Source of the DNA: an uncultured Duncaniella sp.
GTDB lineage: Bacteria > Bacteroidota > Bacteroidia > Bacteroidales > Muribaculaceae
Reading direction: 5' to 3'
NCBI GenBank assembly: GCA_910587165.1
Contig: CAJUKP010000042.1
Location: forward strand, 1-14,507
DNA length: 14,507 nucleotides
Shown: piece after piece, positions 5,769 through 13,386 of the stretch
Layout of the letters: the number at the start of each line of letters is the position of its first letter
Position numbering within the stretch: the first letter of the stretch is position 1
Notes under the pieces: model-generated
Seen by the model: only the letters and a program-made list of their open reading frames with translations
What the model was told of the DNA's origin: nothing
Database searches by the model: none
Position numbers and translations under genes: made by a program

Positions 5769-8642
5769 ATGAAAAAAACCATAGCCATACTGCTCATGCT
5801 TCTGACAGTCATGTCGGGAGCCGCTGCTCCCAGACGCGCGAAAAAGAAGTCACGCAAGGTGGCGAAGACCACCAAGGTAGTGCTCCCTCCGCCACGCACA
5901 TCCGGGAGATTCGTGACACGCGTCGACGATCCGGAGGCTCCGAAAGGGCTCGACGGAAAGAACATAGCGCTGTGGCAGAGCCATGGCAGATATTATGATG
6001 CCAACGAGGACCGCTGGACATGGCAGCGGGCAAGGCTGATGGGCACCGTGGAGGATCTGTTCCCCCAGGCTTTCGTGACACCCTATCTCATGCCCATGCT
6101 CGAAAACGCCGGGGCATACGTGATGAGCCCGAGGGAAAGGGATACCTCCACCGCCGAGGTGATAGTGGATGCCGACGGCGGGTTCGCCCAGAACGGATAT
6201 GCCGAGAAGAACGGACAGAAGAAATGGACACGGGCCTCGGCCGACGGATTCGGATACAAAAAAAACACACTCCTGCAGGGGGACAACCCCTTCCGTATGG
6301 GCACGGCGAGAGTGGTGGAGACAACCGATAATAAAAACAAGGTGTCGACGGCCGTATGGACAGCCGACATACCCGCCACAGGCGAATATGCCCTCTATGT
6401 GAGCTATATCTCGCTCCCCCAGAGCGCCACAAACGCGCGCTATACCGTCTGCTCCCTCCGCGGCCGCGAGGAATTTGAGATCAACCAGACCATGGGCGGC
6501 GGCACGTGGGTCTACCTCGGCACTTTCCCCTTCGCCAAGGGCAAGGATAAGGTGGTGGAGCTTTCCAACCTGTCGGACGAGAAAGGCAAGTTCGTGAGCG
6601 CCGACGCCGTGAAGATCGGCGGCGGGATGGGCAACGTGGCCCGCGGAATGCGTGGCGACACGGAAGTGAGCGGCTACCCGAGATTCACCGAGGGCGCCCG
6701 CTACTGGCTCCAGTGGGCCGGTATGCCGGCAAGCGTCTATGCCTCGGGAAAGGATGACTATGACGACGACCTGCACTCACGCGGGGCATGGGTCAACTAT
6801 CTGTCGGGAGGATCCAGATCCAATCCGGCGCAGAATGGCCTCGGCATACCTATCGACCTTGCTTTCGCATTCCACACCGATGCAGGCACAACCTCCGATG
6901 CCTATACCACAGTGGGCACCCTTCCCATTGTCTCCACAGCCGGAAGACTCGGCAACGGCAAGGCAAAGACCGCCAACGCACGTCTCGGTACCATCGTGGC
7001 CGATCAGATCGTGTCGGATATCCGCGAGCTTCACGATCCGCTGTGGTCAGCCCGCAAGATGAGAGACAAGCAGTATGTGGAGGCTCGCGAACCGGCGGTG
7101 CCGACGATGCTGCTCGAGCTGCTGAGCCACCAGAATTTCGCCGATATGCGCTATGGCCTCGACCCGCAGTTCCGCTTCGACGTGAGCCGCGCTGTATATA
7201 AAGGTATACTCCGCTATCTCCACGAGGTGGACGGCACACCATACGTCGTGGCGCCCCTGCCTGTGACAGATTTCGCCATCTCCGGCAGCCACGGCGACTA
7301 CACCCTGACATGGACACCCGTAGCCGATCCCCTCGAGCCTACGGCCAAGGCGGAGTTCTACATAGTCTACGAGCGTATCGACCGGGGCGGATTCGTGGAA
7401 TATGCCGTCGTTGACGAGCCGCGCATCAGCGTCTCGCCCCGCGACAGCCATATCTACAGCTACCGCATCGTGGCCGGAAACGACGGCGGACGGTCATTCC
7501 CGTCGGAGACTCTCGCCCTGTGTGACCTCTCCGGCTCTGATGCCCCACAGGTGACGGTGGTCAACGGATTCACACGCGTCTCCGGTCCGGCCGAGGTCTA
7601 CCGCGACGGACACATCGGATTCGACTATGCCGAGGACCACGGAGTGCCTTACGTCAGCGACATACTCTTCACCGGTGAACAGACCGAATTCCGCACCGAT
7701 GCCAAATGGATCAACAATGACGCCCCCGGCCACGGAGCGAGCCGCGCCACCCACGAGACAGAGGTGATAGCAGGCAATACGTTTGATTTTGTCTACGTCC
7801 ACGGCGAGGCCATCCGCGCCGCCGGACATCCGTTCATCTCGTCGGGACTGAGTGCGTTCGTCAACTCAGAGTCCAAGCCGGGTGTGATAGACCTGATACT
7901 CGGAAAACAGAAGGAGATAACACGCGGAGGGACGTCGAAGACTCTCTTCAAGCCGTTCACCGCCGAACTCAAACAGCGGCTGACCGACCTGACATCGTCG
8001 GGCACGGCCCTCATGGTGAGCGGAAGCTACATAGGCTCCGATCTGTTTGACAACAGACTGAGTATGCCTTCGGTGGCCGCGGCCGACCGAGAGTTCGGCA
8101 ACTCGGTGCTCGGCATAACATGGCGTCAGGCCAAAGCCACGGTCACAGGCAGTGTCAAGGAAGTGAAATCGAGATACCGGGAATTCAGCGGACACCTCAG
8201 ATTCAACTTCAACCAGACCCTCTCGGCTGACTGCTATGCCGTGGAGTCGCCCGAATCGTTCGCCGAGGTCAATCCGGCCCAGGGGGCACCGATACTCCGG
8301 TATACCGAGAACTCGCTGGTAGCAGCGACCGCCTTCGACGGAGGCGACCACAGGGCAGTGACCATAGGATTTCCCTTCGAGACAATATCAGGGGAAGGGT
8401 CCAGGGAAATGCTCATGAAGTCGATACTCGACTTTCTCACCGCACGGCCCAGAGCCGATATAGAGTTACCACACCGCACGGTGGTCTATCCGGGAGTGTT
8501 GATATCCAACGAGGATGACCTCCTGGCCGCCCACAACGGGTGGAGCGATCCCCAGGGAGTCAACCTGCGTGATCCGGCGGAGCTGACACCCGAACAGCGC
8601 AATCGCCGCCGCCGTACAAGACGGGACAAATCAGACACATAG
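5769..8642 (+). CDS. Exported amidase_3-like protein with golvesin/xanthan-lyase-type insertion and Fn3 domain
   Basis: 957 aa from the ATG at 5769; a GTG further upstream would place 34 residues before the signal peptide. Residues 1-20 (MKKTIAILLMLLTVMSGAAA) are a signal peptide, followed by a basic linker. The core resembles N-acetylmuramoyl-L-alanine amidase (amidase_3): H72 in WQSHGRYYD, E95 in GTVEDLF, H369 in AFHTDAG and E450 in VPTMLLELLSHQNF fit the zinc-ligand and catalytic positions. A beta-rich module at about 180-285 (ending SADAVKIGGGMGN) resembles the golvesin/xanthan-lyase carbohydrate-binding-like domain and is inserted between the second and third motif. An Fn3-like domain covers about 498-585. 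The C-terminal part (about 590-935) is the region usually annotated xanthan lyase-like in Bacteroidales and has no recognised active site. The tail is very basic (RNRRRRTRRDK), with no T9SS sorting domain. Amidase activity is inferred; xanthan-lyase labels for this family are unreliable. Confidence 0.8.
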   Translation: MKKTIAILLMLLTVMSGAAAPRRAKKKSRKVAKTTKVVLPPPRTSGRFVTRVDDPEAPKGLDGKNIALWQSHGRYYDANEDRWTWQRARLMGTVEDLFPQAFVTPYLMPMLENAGAYVMSPRERDTSTAEVIVDADGGFAQNGYAEKNGQKKWTRASADGFGYKKNTLLQGDNPFRMGTARVVETTDNKNKVSTAVWTADIPATGEYALYVSYISLPQSATNARYTVCSLRGREEFEINQTMGGGTWVYLGTFPFAKGKDKVVELSNLSDEKGKFVSADAVKIGGGMGNVARGMRGDTEVSGYPRFTEGARYWLQWAGMPASVYASGKDDYDDDLHSRGAWVNYLSGGSRSNPAQNGLGIPIDLAFAFHTDAGTTSDAYTTVGTLPIVSTAGRLGNGKAKTANARLGTIVADQIVSDIRELHDPLWSARKMRDKQYVEAREPAVPTMLLELLSHQNFADMRYGLDPQFRFDVSRAVYKGILRYLHEVDGTPYVVAPLPVTDFAISGSHGDYTLTWTPVADPLEPTAKAEFYIVYERIDRGGFVEYAVVDEPRISVSPRDSHIYSYRIVAGNDGGRSFPSETLALCDLSGSDAPQVTVVNGFTRVSGPAEVYRDGHIGFDYAEDHGVPYVSDILFTGEQTEFRTDAKWINNDAPGHGASRATHETEVIAGNTFDFVYVHGEAIRAAGHPFISSGLSAFVNSESKPGVIDLILGKQKEITRGGTSKTLFKPFTAELKQRLTDLTSSGTALMVSGSYIGSDLFDNRLSMPSVAAADREFGNSVLGITWRQAKATVTGSVKEVKSRYREFSGHLRFNFNQTLSADCYAVESPESFAEVNPAQGAPILRYTENSLVAATAFDGGDHRAVTIGFPFETISGEGSREMLMKSILDFLTARPRADIELPHRTVVYPGVLISNEDDLLAAHNGWSDPQGVNLRDPAELTPEQRNRRRRTRRDKSDT

Positions 8643-8657
8643 GAACGCCATAAAAAA

Positions 8658-8706
8658 AACTGGCAGATTCCATCTGATCCGCGTGATCGGATAGAATCTG
8701 TCAGTT
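8658..8706. terminator. Bidirectional intrinsic terminator with 22-bp stem
   Basis: Arms 8658-8679 and 8685-8706 pair almost throughout (AACTGGCAGATTC with GAATCTGTCAGTT, then ATCTGATC with GATCGGAT) around a 5-nt loop. An A-run lies before it and a T-run (ATTTTTT) after it, so it can stop transcription from both sides. It separates the convergent amidase-like gene, ending at 8642, and the muramidase gene, ending at 8718. Confidence 0.9.
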
Positions 8707-8717
8707 ATTTTTTACTG

Positions 8718-9443
8718 TCATTTCGAGTGGCGGGCATAGGCCGTGGCCATACGGGTATGGTAGGCTCTCCGGGCATAGGCCGGGCCGTTGTAGCCACGGG
8801 CGAATGCTGCCCAGTTCTTGGCCTTAAGATGCTTGAGCAATCCGGAAGTGGTGATGAACTCGGCAAAGAGGTTGAGTTGGTCACGCTCGGAACGGCTCAT
8901 GAGCTCCTCGAATTCCTCGAGACTCGAGCATCCGCATTTCTTCCAGTTGAACCCACCGATCTGGAACATACCCCAGAAAGTGCCCTCGACCGCTGCGTGC
9001 GGATTGATGGTGCGCGCGGCGTCGAGCCTTCGGTTGGCCCGTGTCTGCGAACCGCGGTGGGAATTGAACACCACAGCGTGTGATTTGGTGTATCTCGAGA
9101 GATTGACCCCCCGCTTGGAAGCAAACCTGCGGAACATTGTGAGGTCAAAGTTGATGAGCGGTTTTCCCGGAGCGGAAAACCCTTCGTGGGTACGGCCGGC
9201 CTCAATCTCGACAACGGCCTTGATAGCTGCGACTTCCACACCGAGGCGTTCAGCCACCTCAAGGAAGTCATCTTCAGTCAGAGTCAGAATTGTGTCATTT
9301 TGCTCAGCGAGCTTTTGTGCCTCGGCTATCGGGGTCTCCGCGAAGATTTTCTCCGAAGAGTGTCTGACGTTTCCCGAACCATGAGTGAATATCATGGCAG
9401 AGAGCATCACCGATACCGTCAGCAGTGCTGCACGTAATCGCAT
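8718..9443 (-). CDS. Secreted N-acetylmuramidase family protein
   Basis: 241 aa. Residues 1-24 (MRLRAALLTVSVMLSAMIFT followed by HGSG) are a signal peptide, so the product acts in the periplasm or outside. From about residue 55 the sequence fits the N-acetylmuramidase domain (DUF3380 family) known from phage endolysins and Bacteroidota enzymes: LGVEVAAIKAVVEIEAG (67-83) carries the expected catalytic glutamate (E79 or E81), with KPLINFDLTMF (94-104), EGTFWGMFQIGGFNWKKCG and AKNWAAFARGYNGPAYARRAYH further on. The expected reaction is hydrolysis of the MurNAc-GlcNAc bond of peptidoglycan. It is not associated with holin or phage genes here and its neighbour is another putative wall hydrolase, so a housekeeping wall-remodelling role is more likely than a phage remnant. 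It has a long structured leader (see 9444-9741). Confidence 0.88.
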   Translation of the reverse strand: MRLRAALLTVSVMLSAMIFTHGSGNVRHSSEKIFAETPIAEAQKLAEQNDTILTLTEDDFLEVAERLGVEVAAIKAVVEIEAGRTHEGFSAPGKPLINFDLTMFRRFASKRGVNLSRYTKSHAVVFNSHRGSQTRANRRLDAARTINPHAAVEGTFWGMFQIGGFNWKKCGCSSLEEFEELMSRSERDQLNLFAEFITTSGLLKHLKAKNWAAFARGYNGPAYARRAYHTRMATAYARHSK

Positions 9444-9538
9444 ATCAAATGATTTAGTTCAACATATCCCATGCACGCCTGTCGCGGCGTGTCAGGGAGC
9501 TTATCTTTCAGCAGGGCCATGCAGCGGCGCACCTTCAT
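9419..9538 (-). CDS. Possible 39-codon leader ORF overlapping the muramidase start
   Basis: Begins MKVRRCMALLKDKLP at 9538 and ends with TGA at 9419-9421, overlapping the muramidase start codon by 25 bases in another frame. No convincing ribosome-binding site is visible and the protein resembles nothing I know. It could serve translational coupling, or be chance within a structured leader. Confidence 0.15.
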   Translation of the reverse strand: MKVRRCMALLKDKLPDTPRQACMGYVELNHLICDYVQHC

Positions 9539-9741
9539 TGTGTCGGGGCGGCTTTCTGGCCGGCTGTCGGTAGTCTTCAGGCAGGTCTTTCCTCCGAAAG
9601 TTCGTCTGTTGCCGGAAGTGCCTTACGGCCGGTGAAGGGGCATATCCCATGATCTTCGCGGGCCGGAGGGAGAGTACGTATAAGAAACGTGTGAGCGTCC
9701 GCCACGGAGGCCACTGACGGGCTCCGGGGCGATTGACGCTG
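9444..9741 (-). ncRNA. Structured ~300-nt leader of the muramidase gene (or independent small RNA)
   Basis: Between the promoter at 9742-9772 and the muramidase start there is no convincing gene but clear structure. A stem made of AGCGTC, CGCC and CGGAG pairs with CTCCG, GGCG and GACGCT (minus strand, 9740 down to 9694). A small CTTTC-GGAG-GAAAG hairpin lies near 9589-9602, and CACGCC-gcgaca-GGCGTG near 9474-9491. The 11-mer CATATCCCATG (plus strand) occurs twice, at 9463-9473 and 9641-9651. No known riboswitch signature was recognised. It may be a cis-regulatory leader or an sRNA that happens to precede the gene. Confidence 0.35.
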
Positions 9742-9772
9742 CAAAGGTACGAAAAAAAAGCGAAAGAAGCAA
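9742..9772 (-). promoter_or_regulatory. Bacteroidota-type promoter upstream of the muramidase leader
   Basis: TTG (9772-9770), a 20-base spacer and TACCTTTG (9749-9742) on the minus strand match the primary promoter pattern without a mismatch. Transcription would start about 9737, at the foot of the first leader stem and some 295 bases before the muramidase ATG. Confidence 0.6.
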
Positions 9773-9805
9773 AAATAATTGTCACATTGACAAATATTTA
9801 GCTTC

Positions 9806-9821
9806 TTCCGCCTTATCGGAA
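9806..9821 (-). terminator. Possible weak terminator of pepD
   Basis: TTCCG-CCTTAT-CGGAA forms a 5-bp hairpin, extended imperfectly by flanking CTTC/GAAG, 27-42 bases downstream of the pepD stop. On the minus strand it is followed by an A/T-rich run containing only a short T stretch. Support is modest. Confidence 0.3.
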
Positions 9822-9847
9822 TCGCTGTCAGAAGTATCTGAGATGCG

Positions 9848-11308
9848 TTATTTCTTCATGTCGCCCACCTTCTCGAGTATGCGCTTGAGCTGGCCGTAGA
9901 AACGCTCTACGGCAGGGATGTTCATGCGCTCGGAGGGGGAGTGGACATCGCGCAGCGTGGGGCCGAACGACACCATGTCGAGGTGGGGATACTTGGTGAG
10001 GAAGAGTCCACACTCCAGGCCGGCATGGATGGCCTTGATGGCCGGAGTGATGCCGTAGAGTTCCTCGTAAGCCTCACGGGAGATCTTCATGATGGGCGAG
10101 TTGAGGTTGGGCTGCCATCCGGGATAGCCTTCGCCATGGGTCACCTTGGCGCCTGCCAGCAGGAAGTGGGCCTCGACCTGGTTGGCGATGTCCCATTTGC
10201 GCGACTCAACCGAGCTGCGCTGGCTGGTGGTGACGACGATAGTGTTGTCTTCGGCCATCTTCACCGATGCTAGGTTGGTAGAGGTCTCGACGAGATTCTC
10301 CAGGTCGCGGCTCATGGAGATCACACCGTGGGGTGCGCTGTAGATGGCGCGGATCAGAGCGAGCGATGTGGTCTGGTCGATGGCGAAGTCGGGGGTATCG
10401 ACACTCTCCATGGTGATCTTGAGTCCGGGTTCGAGACCGGCATACTCATTCTCAAGCTCGGCGGTGTAGACATTGAGGGCGGCACGCACAGCCTCCTTGC
10501 GGGATGTGTGGATACCGATCACGGCATGAGCGGCGCGGGGGATGGCATTGCGGAGGTTGCCGCCGTCGATCTCCGACACCACCACCTCATGCTTGCCTGA
10601 GAGCTCGAAGAGGAAACGGCAGAGAAGCTTGTTGGCATTGGCACGTCCCAGATGGATGTCACCGCCGGAATGACCGCCGTTGAGTCCCTCGACATTTATT
10701 TTGAAATAGAGGAAGTCCTTGGGTGCGAACGAACGCTTGTATGAGAAGAAGGCCTGGGTGTCGACACCTCCGGCACAGCCCACATAGACTTCAGCATCGT
10801 CCTCCGAGTCAAGATTGAGCAGGATGCTGCCTGTGATCATATCCTCGCCGAGGTTGAATGCTCCGGTCATGCCGGTCTCCTCGTCCATGGTGAAGAGGGC
10901 CTCGACCGGACCGTGCTCGAAGCTCTTGTCGGCCATGATGGCCAGTGATGCGGCAACGCCTATGCCGTTGTCGGCCCCGAGGGTGGTGCCACGGGTTTTC
11001 ACCCATTCGCCGTCCACGTATGCGGGTATGGGCTGGGTGTTGAAGTCAAAGCTCTTGTCGTTCGACTCACACACCATGTCCATGTGTCCCTGCAGGATCA
11101 CGGTGGGTGCCTGCTCGTGGCCGGGGGTGGCGGGGATGCTCAGCACCACGTTGCCGATCTTGTCGGTCTTGGAAGATATGCCGTGCTCCTTGGCAAAGTC
11201 AAGTATGAAGGCGCGTATCTTCTCCTCCTTCTTGGAGGGGCGGGGGATGCGGGTGATCTGGTCGAAGATCTCAAAGACAGCCTTGGGCTGAAGGTCCTTT
11301 ATTTCCAT
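9848..11308 (-). CDS. pepD: Aminoacyl-histidine dipeptidase (M20 family)
   Basis: Cytosolic di-zinc exopeptidase that cleaves dipeptides such as those with C-terminal histidine. At 486 aa it is the usual length for PepD (about 485). Visible M20 metal and catalytic motifs: GHMDMV (H75, D77), GADNGIG (D113), DEETGM (E143/E144), NLDSED (D167) and IHAGLECG near the C-terminus (H428, E432). The lid/dimerisation region with NGGHSGGDIHLGRANA is intact. The start MEIKDLQPKAVFEIF aligns with the family N-terminus. The gene is monocistronic by context: divergent from the small membrane-protein gene upstream, with its own-promoter neighbour downstream. No convincing TAnnTTTG box was found in its AT-rich upstream region, although GGAG lies about 25 bases before the start. 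Confidence 0.95.
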   Translation of the reverse strand: MEIKDLQPKAVFEIFDQITRIPRPSKKEEKIRAFILDFAKEHGISSKTDKIGNVVLSIPATPGHEQAPTVILQGHMDMVCESNDKSFDFNTQPIPAYVDGEWVKTRGTTLGADNGIGVAASLAIMADKSFEHGPVEALFTMDEETGMTGAFNLGEDMITGSILLNLDSEDDAEVYVGCAGGVDTQAFFSYKRSFAPKDFLYFKINVEGLNGGHSGGDIHLGRANANKLLCRFLFELSGKHEVVVSEIDGGNLRNAIPRAAHAVIGIHTSRKEAVRAALNVYTAELENEYAGLEPGLKITMESVDTPDFAIDQTTSLALIRAIYSAPHGVISMSRDLENLVETSTNLASVKMAEDNTIVVTTSQRSSVESRKWDIANQVEAHFLLAGAKVTHGEGYPGWQPNLNSPIMKISREAYEELYGITPAIKAIHAGLECGLFLTKYPHLDMVSFGPTLRDVHSPSERMNIPAVERFYGQLKRILEKVGDMKK

Positions 11309-11449
11309 CTATTATAGATTTTTTAGTGTTACTCCTGATTTTTTAGATAACTTTAGTGCAAGTGTGAATTAATTGTTAAATAAATCATAATTGCACCACT
11401 AAATTATAAAATAAAATCGAGATAAGCGCAATAATCAAGGCAAAATTGC

Positions 11450-11457
11450 TACATTTG
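11450..11457 (+). promoter_or_regulatory. -7 box for the small membrane protein/OmpH-like operon
   Basis: TACATTTG matches TAnnTTTG perfectly, 20 bases before the ATG at 11478. No clear TTG lies at the expected distance, but the upstream 100 bases are very AT-rich. The resulting leader would be only about 15 nt. Confidence 0.5.
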
Positions 11458-11477
11458 CAGAACAAAACCACCGTCCG

Positions 11478-11651
11478 ATGACAAAAATAGTCACACTCAT
11501 AGGTCTCAGCGCGCTCCTCATCGGGGTTGCAGTGCTCCTGCTCGGAGTAAAAGTCCTGTTTGTCAAGGGCGGGAAGTTTCCGTCAGGTCACGCCCACGAC
11601 AATCCCCGCCTCAGGCAGAGGGGAATCGGGTGTCACCGCGACGCCGATTAG
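11478..11651 (+). CDS. Small single-pass membrane protein, 57 aa
   Basis: Starts MTKIVTLIGLSALLIGVAVL; residues 4-29 form one hydrophobic helix, followed by VKGGKFPSGHAHDNPRLRQRGIGCHRDAD, a short polar tail with a cysteine. The organisation (one helix, then KGGKFP..H...N..LR.RGI.C) resembles a family of tiny conserved membrane proteins that I associate with Bacteroidota; this is from memory and no function is known. The gene sits directly behind a good -7 box and 55 bp before the OmpH-like lipoprotein, so the two are probably cotranscribed. Coding is supported by the membrane-protein pattern and the well-placed promoter, not by length. Confidence 0.7.
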   Translation: MTKIVTLIGLSALLIGVAVLLLGVKVLFVKGGKFPSGHAHDNPRLRQRGIGCHRDAD

Positions 11652-11706
11652 CTCAACAATAAAAAAAGTAGAATATACATCCTATCACATTCACCTATCA
11701 TTTGGC

Positions 11707-12324
11707 ATGAAAAAATCAGCAATGTCAATCTCCTCGCTGCTCGTTGGCCTCGCCGCCATCAGCTTGACGGCCTGCTCGTCGGGCAACGGGAATGAGTCTA
11801 ATACCGATACAGCACCCGCGGCCAAAGCCGCCGAAACCCCCGGCGCACCTGCCTCGCTCAACATCCGCTACATCGACAGCGACTCACTGCTCGCCAACTA
11901 CAACCTCGCCAAGGATCTCCAGGAAGCTACAATGCGTGCCGTATCGCGTATCGACAACGCCAGACAGGCAAAAGGCAACGAAATCCAGAAGTTCGCCGCA
12001 AGCGTTCAGCAGAAAGCCCAGTCAGGCGGCTACCTGTCAGAAGCAAGCTATAACGCCGATATGCAGAAGCTCCAGAAAATGCAGCAGGATGCCGAGAACT
12101 ATCTGGCCAACCTGAGCCGCAACGCCGACAACGAGCTCGCACAGCAGCAGATCCAGCTCAACGACTCAATCGAGAGCTTCATCAAGGCTTACAACAAGAC
12201 TCACGGATATGACGCCATCCTCTACAAAAACGCTGGCGTCTACTTTAACCCCGCCCTCGACATCACTTCCGACGTGATCAAAGGCCTCAACGCCCGTTAC
12301 AACAAGGTGAGCGAGAGCAAATAA
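11707..12324 (+). CDS. OmpH/Skp-like lipoprotein
   Basis: 205 aa from the ATG at 11707 (MKKSAMSISSLL). Residues 1-23 form a lipoprotein signal peptide ending in the lipobox SLTAC, with C23 as the lipidated residue, followed by a Ser/Asn/Ala/Pro-rich linker (24-50). From about residue 52 (NIRYIDSDSLLANYNLAKDL) the sequence follows the OmpH/Skp pattern: short N-terminal beta strand, a long charged and Gln-rich coiled coil (about 65-165) and a C-terminal YDAILYKNAGVYFNPALDITSDVIKGLNARY typical of the family. Soluble Skp is a periplasmic chaperone of outer-membrane proteins; this version is membrane-tethered, as is common for Bacteroidota paralogues. An in-frame extension upstream would overlap the preceding small gene and is rejected. 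A strong terminator follows at 12365-12422. Confidence 0.9.
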   Translation: MKKSAMSISSLLVGLAAISLTACSSGNGNESNTDTAPAAKAAETPGAPASLNIRYIDSDSLLANYNLAKDLQEATMRAVSRIDNARQAKGNEIQKFAASVQQKAQSGGYLSEASYNADMQKLQKMQQDAENYLANLSRNADNELAQQQIQLNDSIESFIKAYNKTHGYDAILYKNAGVYFNPALDITSDVIKGLNARYNKVSESK

Positions 12325-12364
12325 CACTCCCTCACTCCGAAATAAACGTACACAAGAGACAATA

Positions 12365-12422
12365 CGACAAGAAAACAGGAAACTGAGACGGGATCCGTCA
12401 ACAGTTTCCTGTTTTCTTGTCG
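12365..12422 (+). terminator. Strong intrinsic terminator after the OmpH-like gene
   Basis: Perfect 21-bp arms (12365-12385 and 12402-12422; CGACAAGAAAACAGGAAACTG and its complement), with a second inner palindrome GACGG-GAT-CCGTC in the loop. The T-rich descending arm supplies the termination tract. It begins 41 bases after the lipoprotein stop. Confidence 0.85.
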
Positions 12423-12538
12423 CGGCCTTATGACACAGCCGTCCGCGAGCCTTATCTATCAAGTAAAATAAATGAGGAGAGAGGAGAATGGGCATTGATC
12501 ATAATATTGCTCATAAACCATAATATTAAAGACGGCCG

Positions 12539-12566
12539 CAACCGGCGAAGCCACGGCAGCCGGTTG
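12539..12566 (-). terminator. Hairpin abutting the sigma factor stop codon
   Basis: CAACCGGC (12539-12546) pairs perfectly with GCCGGTTG (12559-12566), and the sigma factor stop codon begins at 12569. The following minus-strand sequence CGGCCGTCTTTAATATT has only a short T-run. It is probably the terminator of this monocistronic gene, and it leaves no room for an anti-sigma gene behind it. Confidence 0.55.
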
Positions 12567-13070
12567 TTACCTGTAGTCGGCGAACTGGCTCTGGAGTTTC
12601 TTGCGGGCGAAGAAAATGCGGCTCTTTATGGTGCCGAGCGGAAGATTCATCTTCTCGGCGATCTCGTTGTACTTGTAGCCGGCCACGTGCATCGAGAAGG
12701 GGATGCGGTAGTCGTCTGAGAAGGCATTGATTGCTTCCGTGATCTCCGAAACACCTATGGATCCCTCGGGCGACTCAAGGCCGGAGTCCTGGGAAAGATT
12801 CAGATGGTAGAGATCCTCTGTCTGGTCAACAACTGTTGCATTGCGGGTGACGCGGCGGTAGTTGTTGATGAAGATATTGCGCATGATCGTGAAGACCCAA
12901 CCTTTGAAATTGGTGTTCTCCACATACTTTCCCTCGTTGGACAGCGCCTTGAGCGTTGTATCCTGAAGCAGGTCATAGGCATTGTCACGATTAGAAGTGA
13001 GCATAAGGGCAAAGTTCAGCAGATTACTCTGAAGTCCCATAAGTTTTGTCTGAAATTCGTTAGATGCCAT
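12567..13070 (-). CDS. ECF-type sigma-70 family RNA polymerase sigma factor
   Basis: 167 aa with only sigma regions 2 and 4, the minimal ECF layout. Region 2: LLQDTTLKAL (34-43) and the promoter-melting/-10 recognition segment FKGWVFTIMRNIFINNYRR (55-73). A short acidic linker follows at 80-110. Region 4 helix-turn-helix: YNEIAEKMNLPLGTIKSRIFFARKKLQ (134-160). It directs RNA polymerase to a specific promoter set. No anti-sigma factor gene is adjacent: the next element on the strand is a hairpin touching the stop codon, then the convergent OmpH-like gene. A good housekeeping-type promoter lies upstream (13123-13153). A second gene whose last 27 residues agree at 25 positions begins beyond the right edge, so this is one of a duplicated pair. 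Confidence 0.93.
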   Translation of the reverse strand: MASNEFQTKLMGLQSNLLNFALMLTSNRDNAYDLLQDTTLKALSNEGKYVENTNFKGWVFTIMRNIFINNYRRVTRNATVVDQTEDLYHLNLSQDSGLESPEGSIGVSEITEAINAFSDDYRIPFSMHVAGYKYNEIAEKMNLPLGTIKSRIFFARKKLQSQFADYR

Positions 13071-13122
13071 AGTCGTAGTTTTTAATGGATTATCTAAATG
13101 GTGTTTTGTCGTTCTGACAATT

Positions 13123-13153
13123 CAAAATTACCACATTTTTTACTTAATGTCAA
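13123..13153 (-). promoter_or_regulatory. Bacteroidota-type promoter of the sigma factor gene
   Basis: TTG (13153-13151), a 20-base spacer and TAATTTTG (13130-13123) on the minus strand match the primary pattern fully. The predicted start near 13117 gives a leader of about 47 nt. This suggests expression by the primary sigma factor, not autoregulation. Confidence 0.6.
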
Positions 13154-13257
13154 GAGATGAATGTTTAAAAAAGTCTACTTTTAGATAAAATAAGCCAATA
13201 AATTTCGCTATATTATTATTAGTCAATAAATTACGAAATTACAATTATGTTACACAA

Positions 13258-13300
13258 TTGTTACAATAAATCATTATTGTAACTTGATTGTTAAACAATC
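13258..13300 (+). promoter_or_regulatory. Candidate regulated promoter of the flavin reductase gene with two operators
   Basis: TTG (13258-13260), a 19-base spacer and TAACTTGA (13280-13287) give a promoter with a good -33 and an imperfect -7. TTACAAT (13261-13267) and ATTGTAA (13276-13282) form a dyad filling the spacer. GATTGTT-A-AACAATC (13286-13300) is a perfect 15-bp palindrome over the expected start site. A further GTTACA lies just upstream, at 13249-13254. The arrangement suggests repression or redox/ligand-dependent control, but the regulator is unknown. Confidence 0.45.
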
Positions 13301-13386
13301 GTGGGATTGTCTTCCGTCGCGCTCACCCGTCGCCGGAGACAGACACCATGCGGATAACACAGTCGAAACCAAAAACGATTACAGAT

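Noticed and set aside
9580..9595. GGAGGAAAGACC resembling the conserved GAGGAAAGUCC of RNase P RNA (minus strand)
   Set aside because: The other universally conserved RNase P segments are absent and the available length between promoter and muramidase gene is too short.
9501..9785. 94-codon minus-strand frame between pepD and the muramidase gene
   Set aside because: It begins upstream of the promoter at 9742-9772, is rich in Arg/Pro without any fold pattern, and covers the structured leader.
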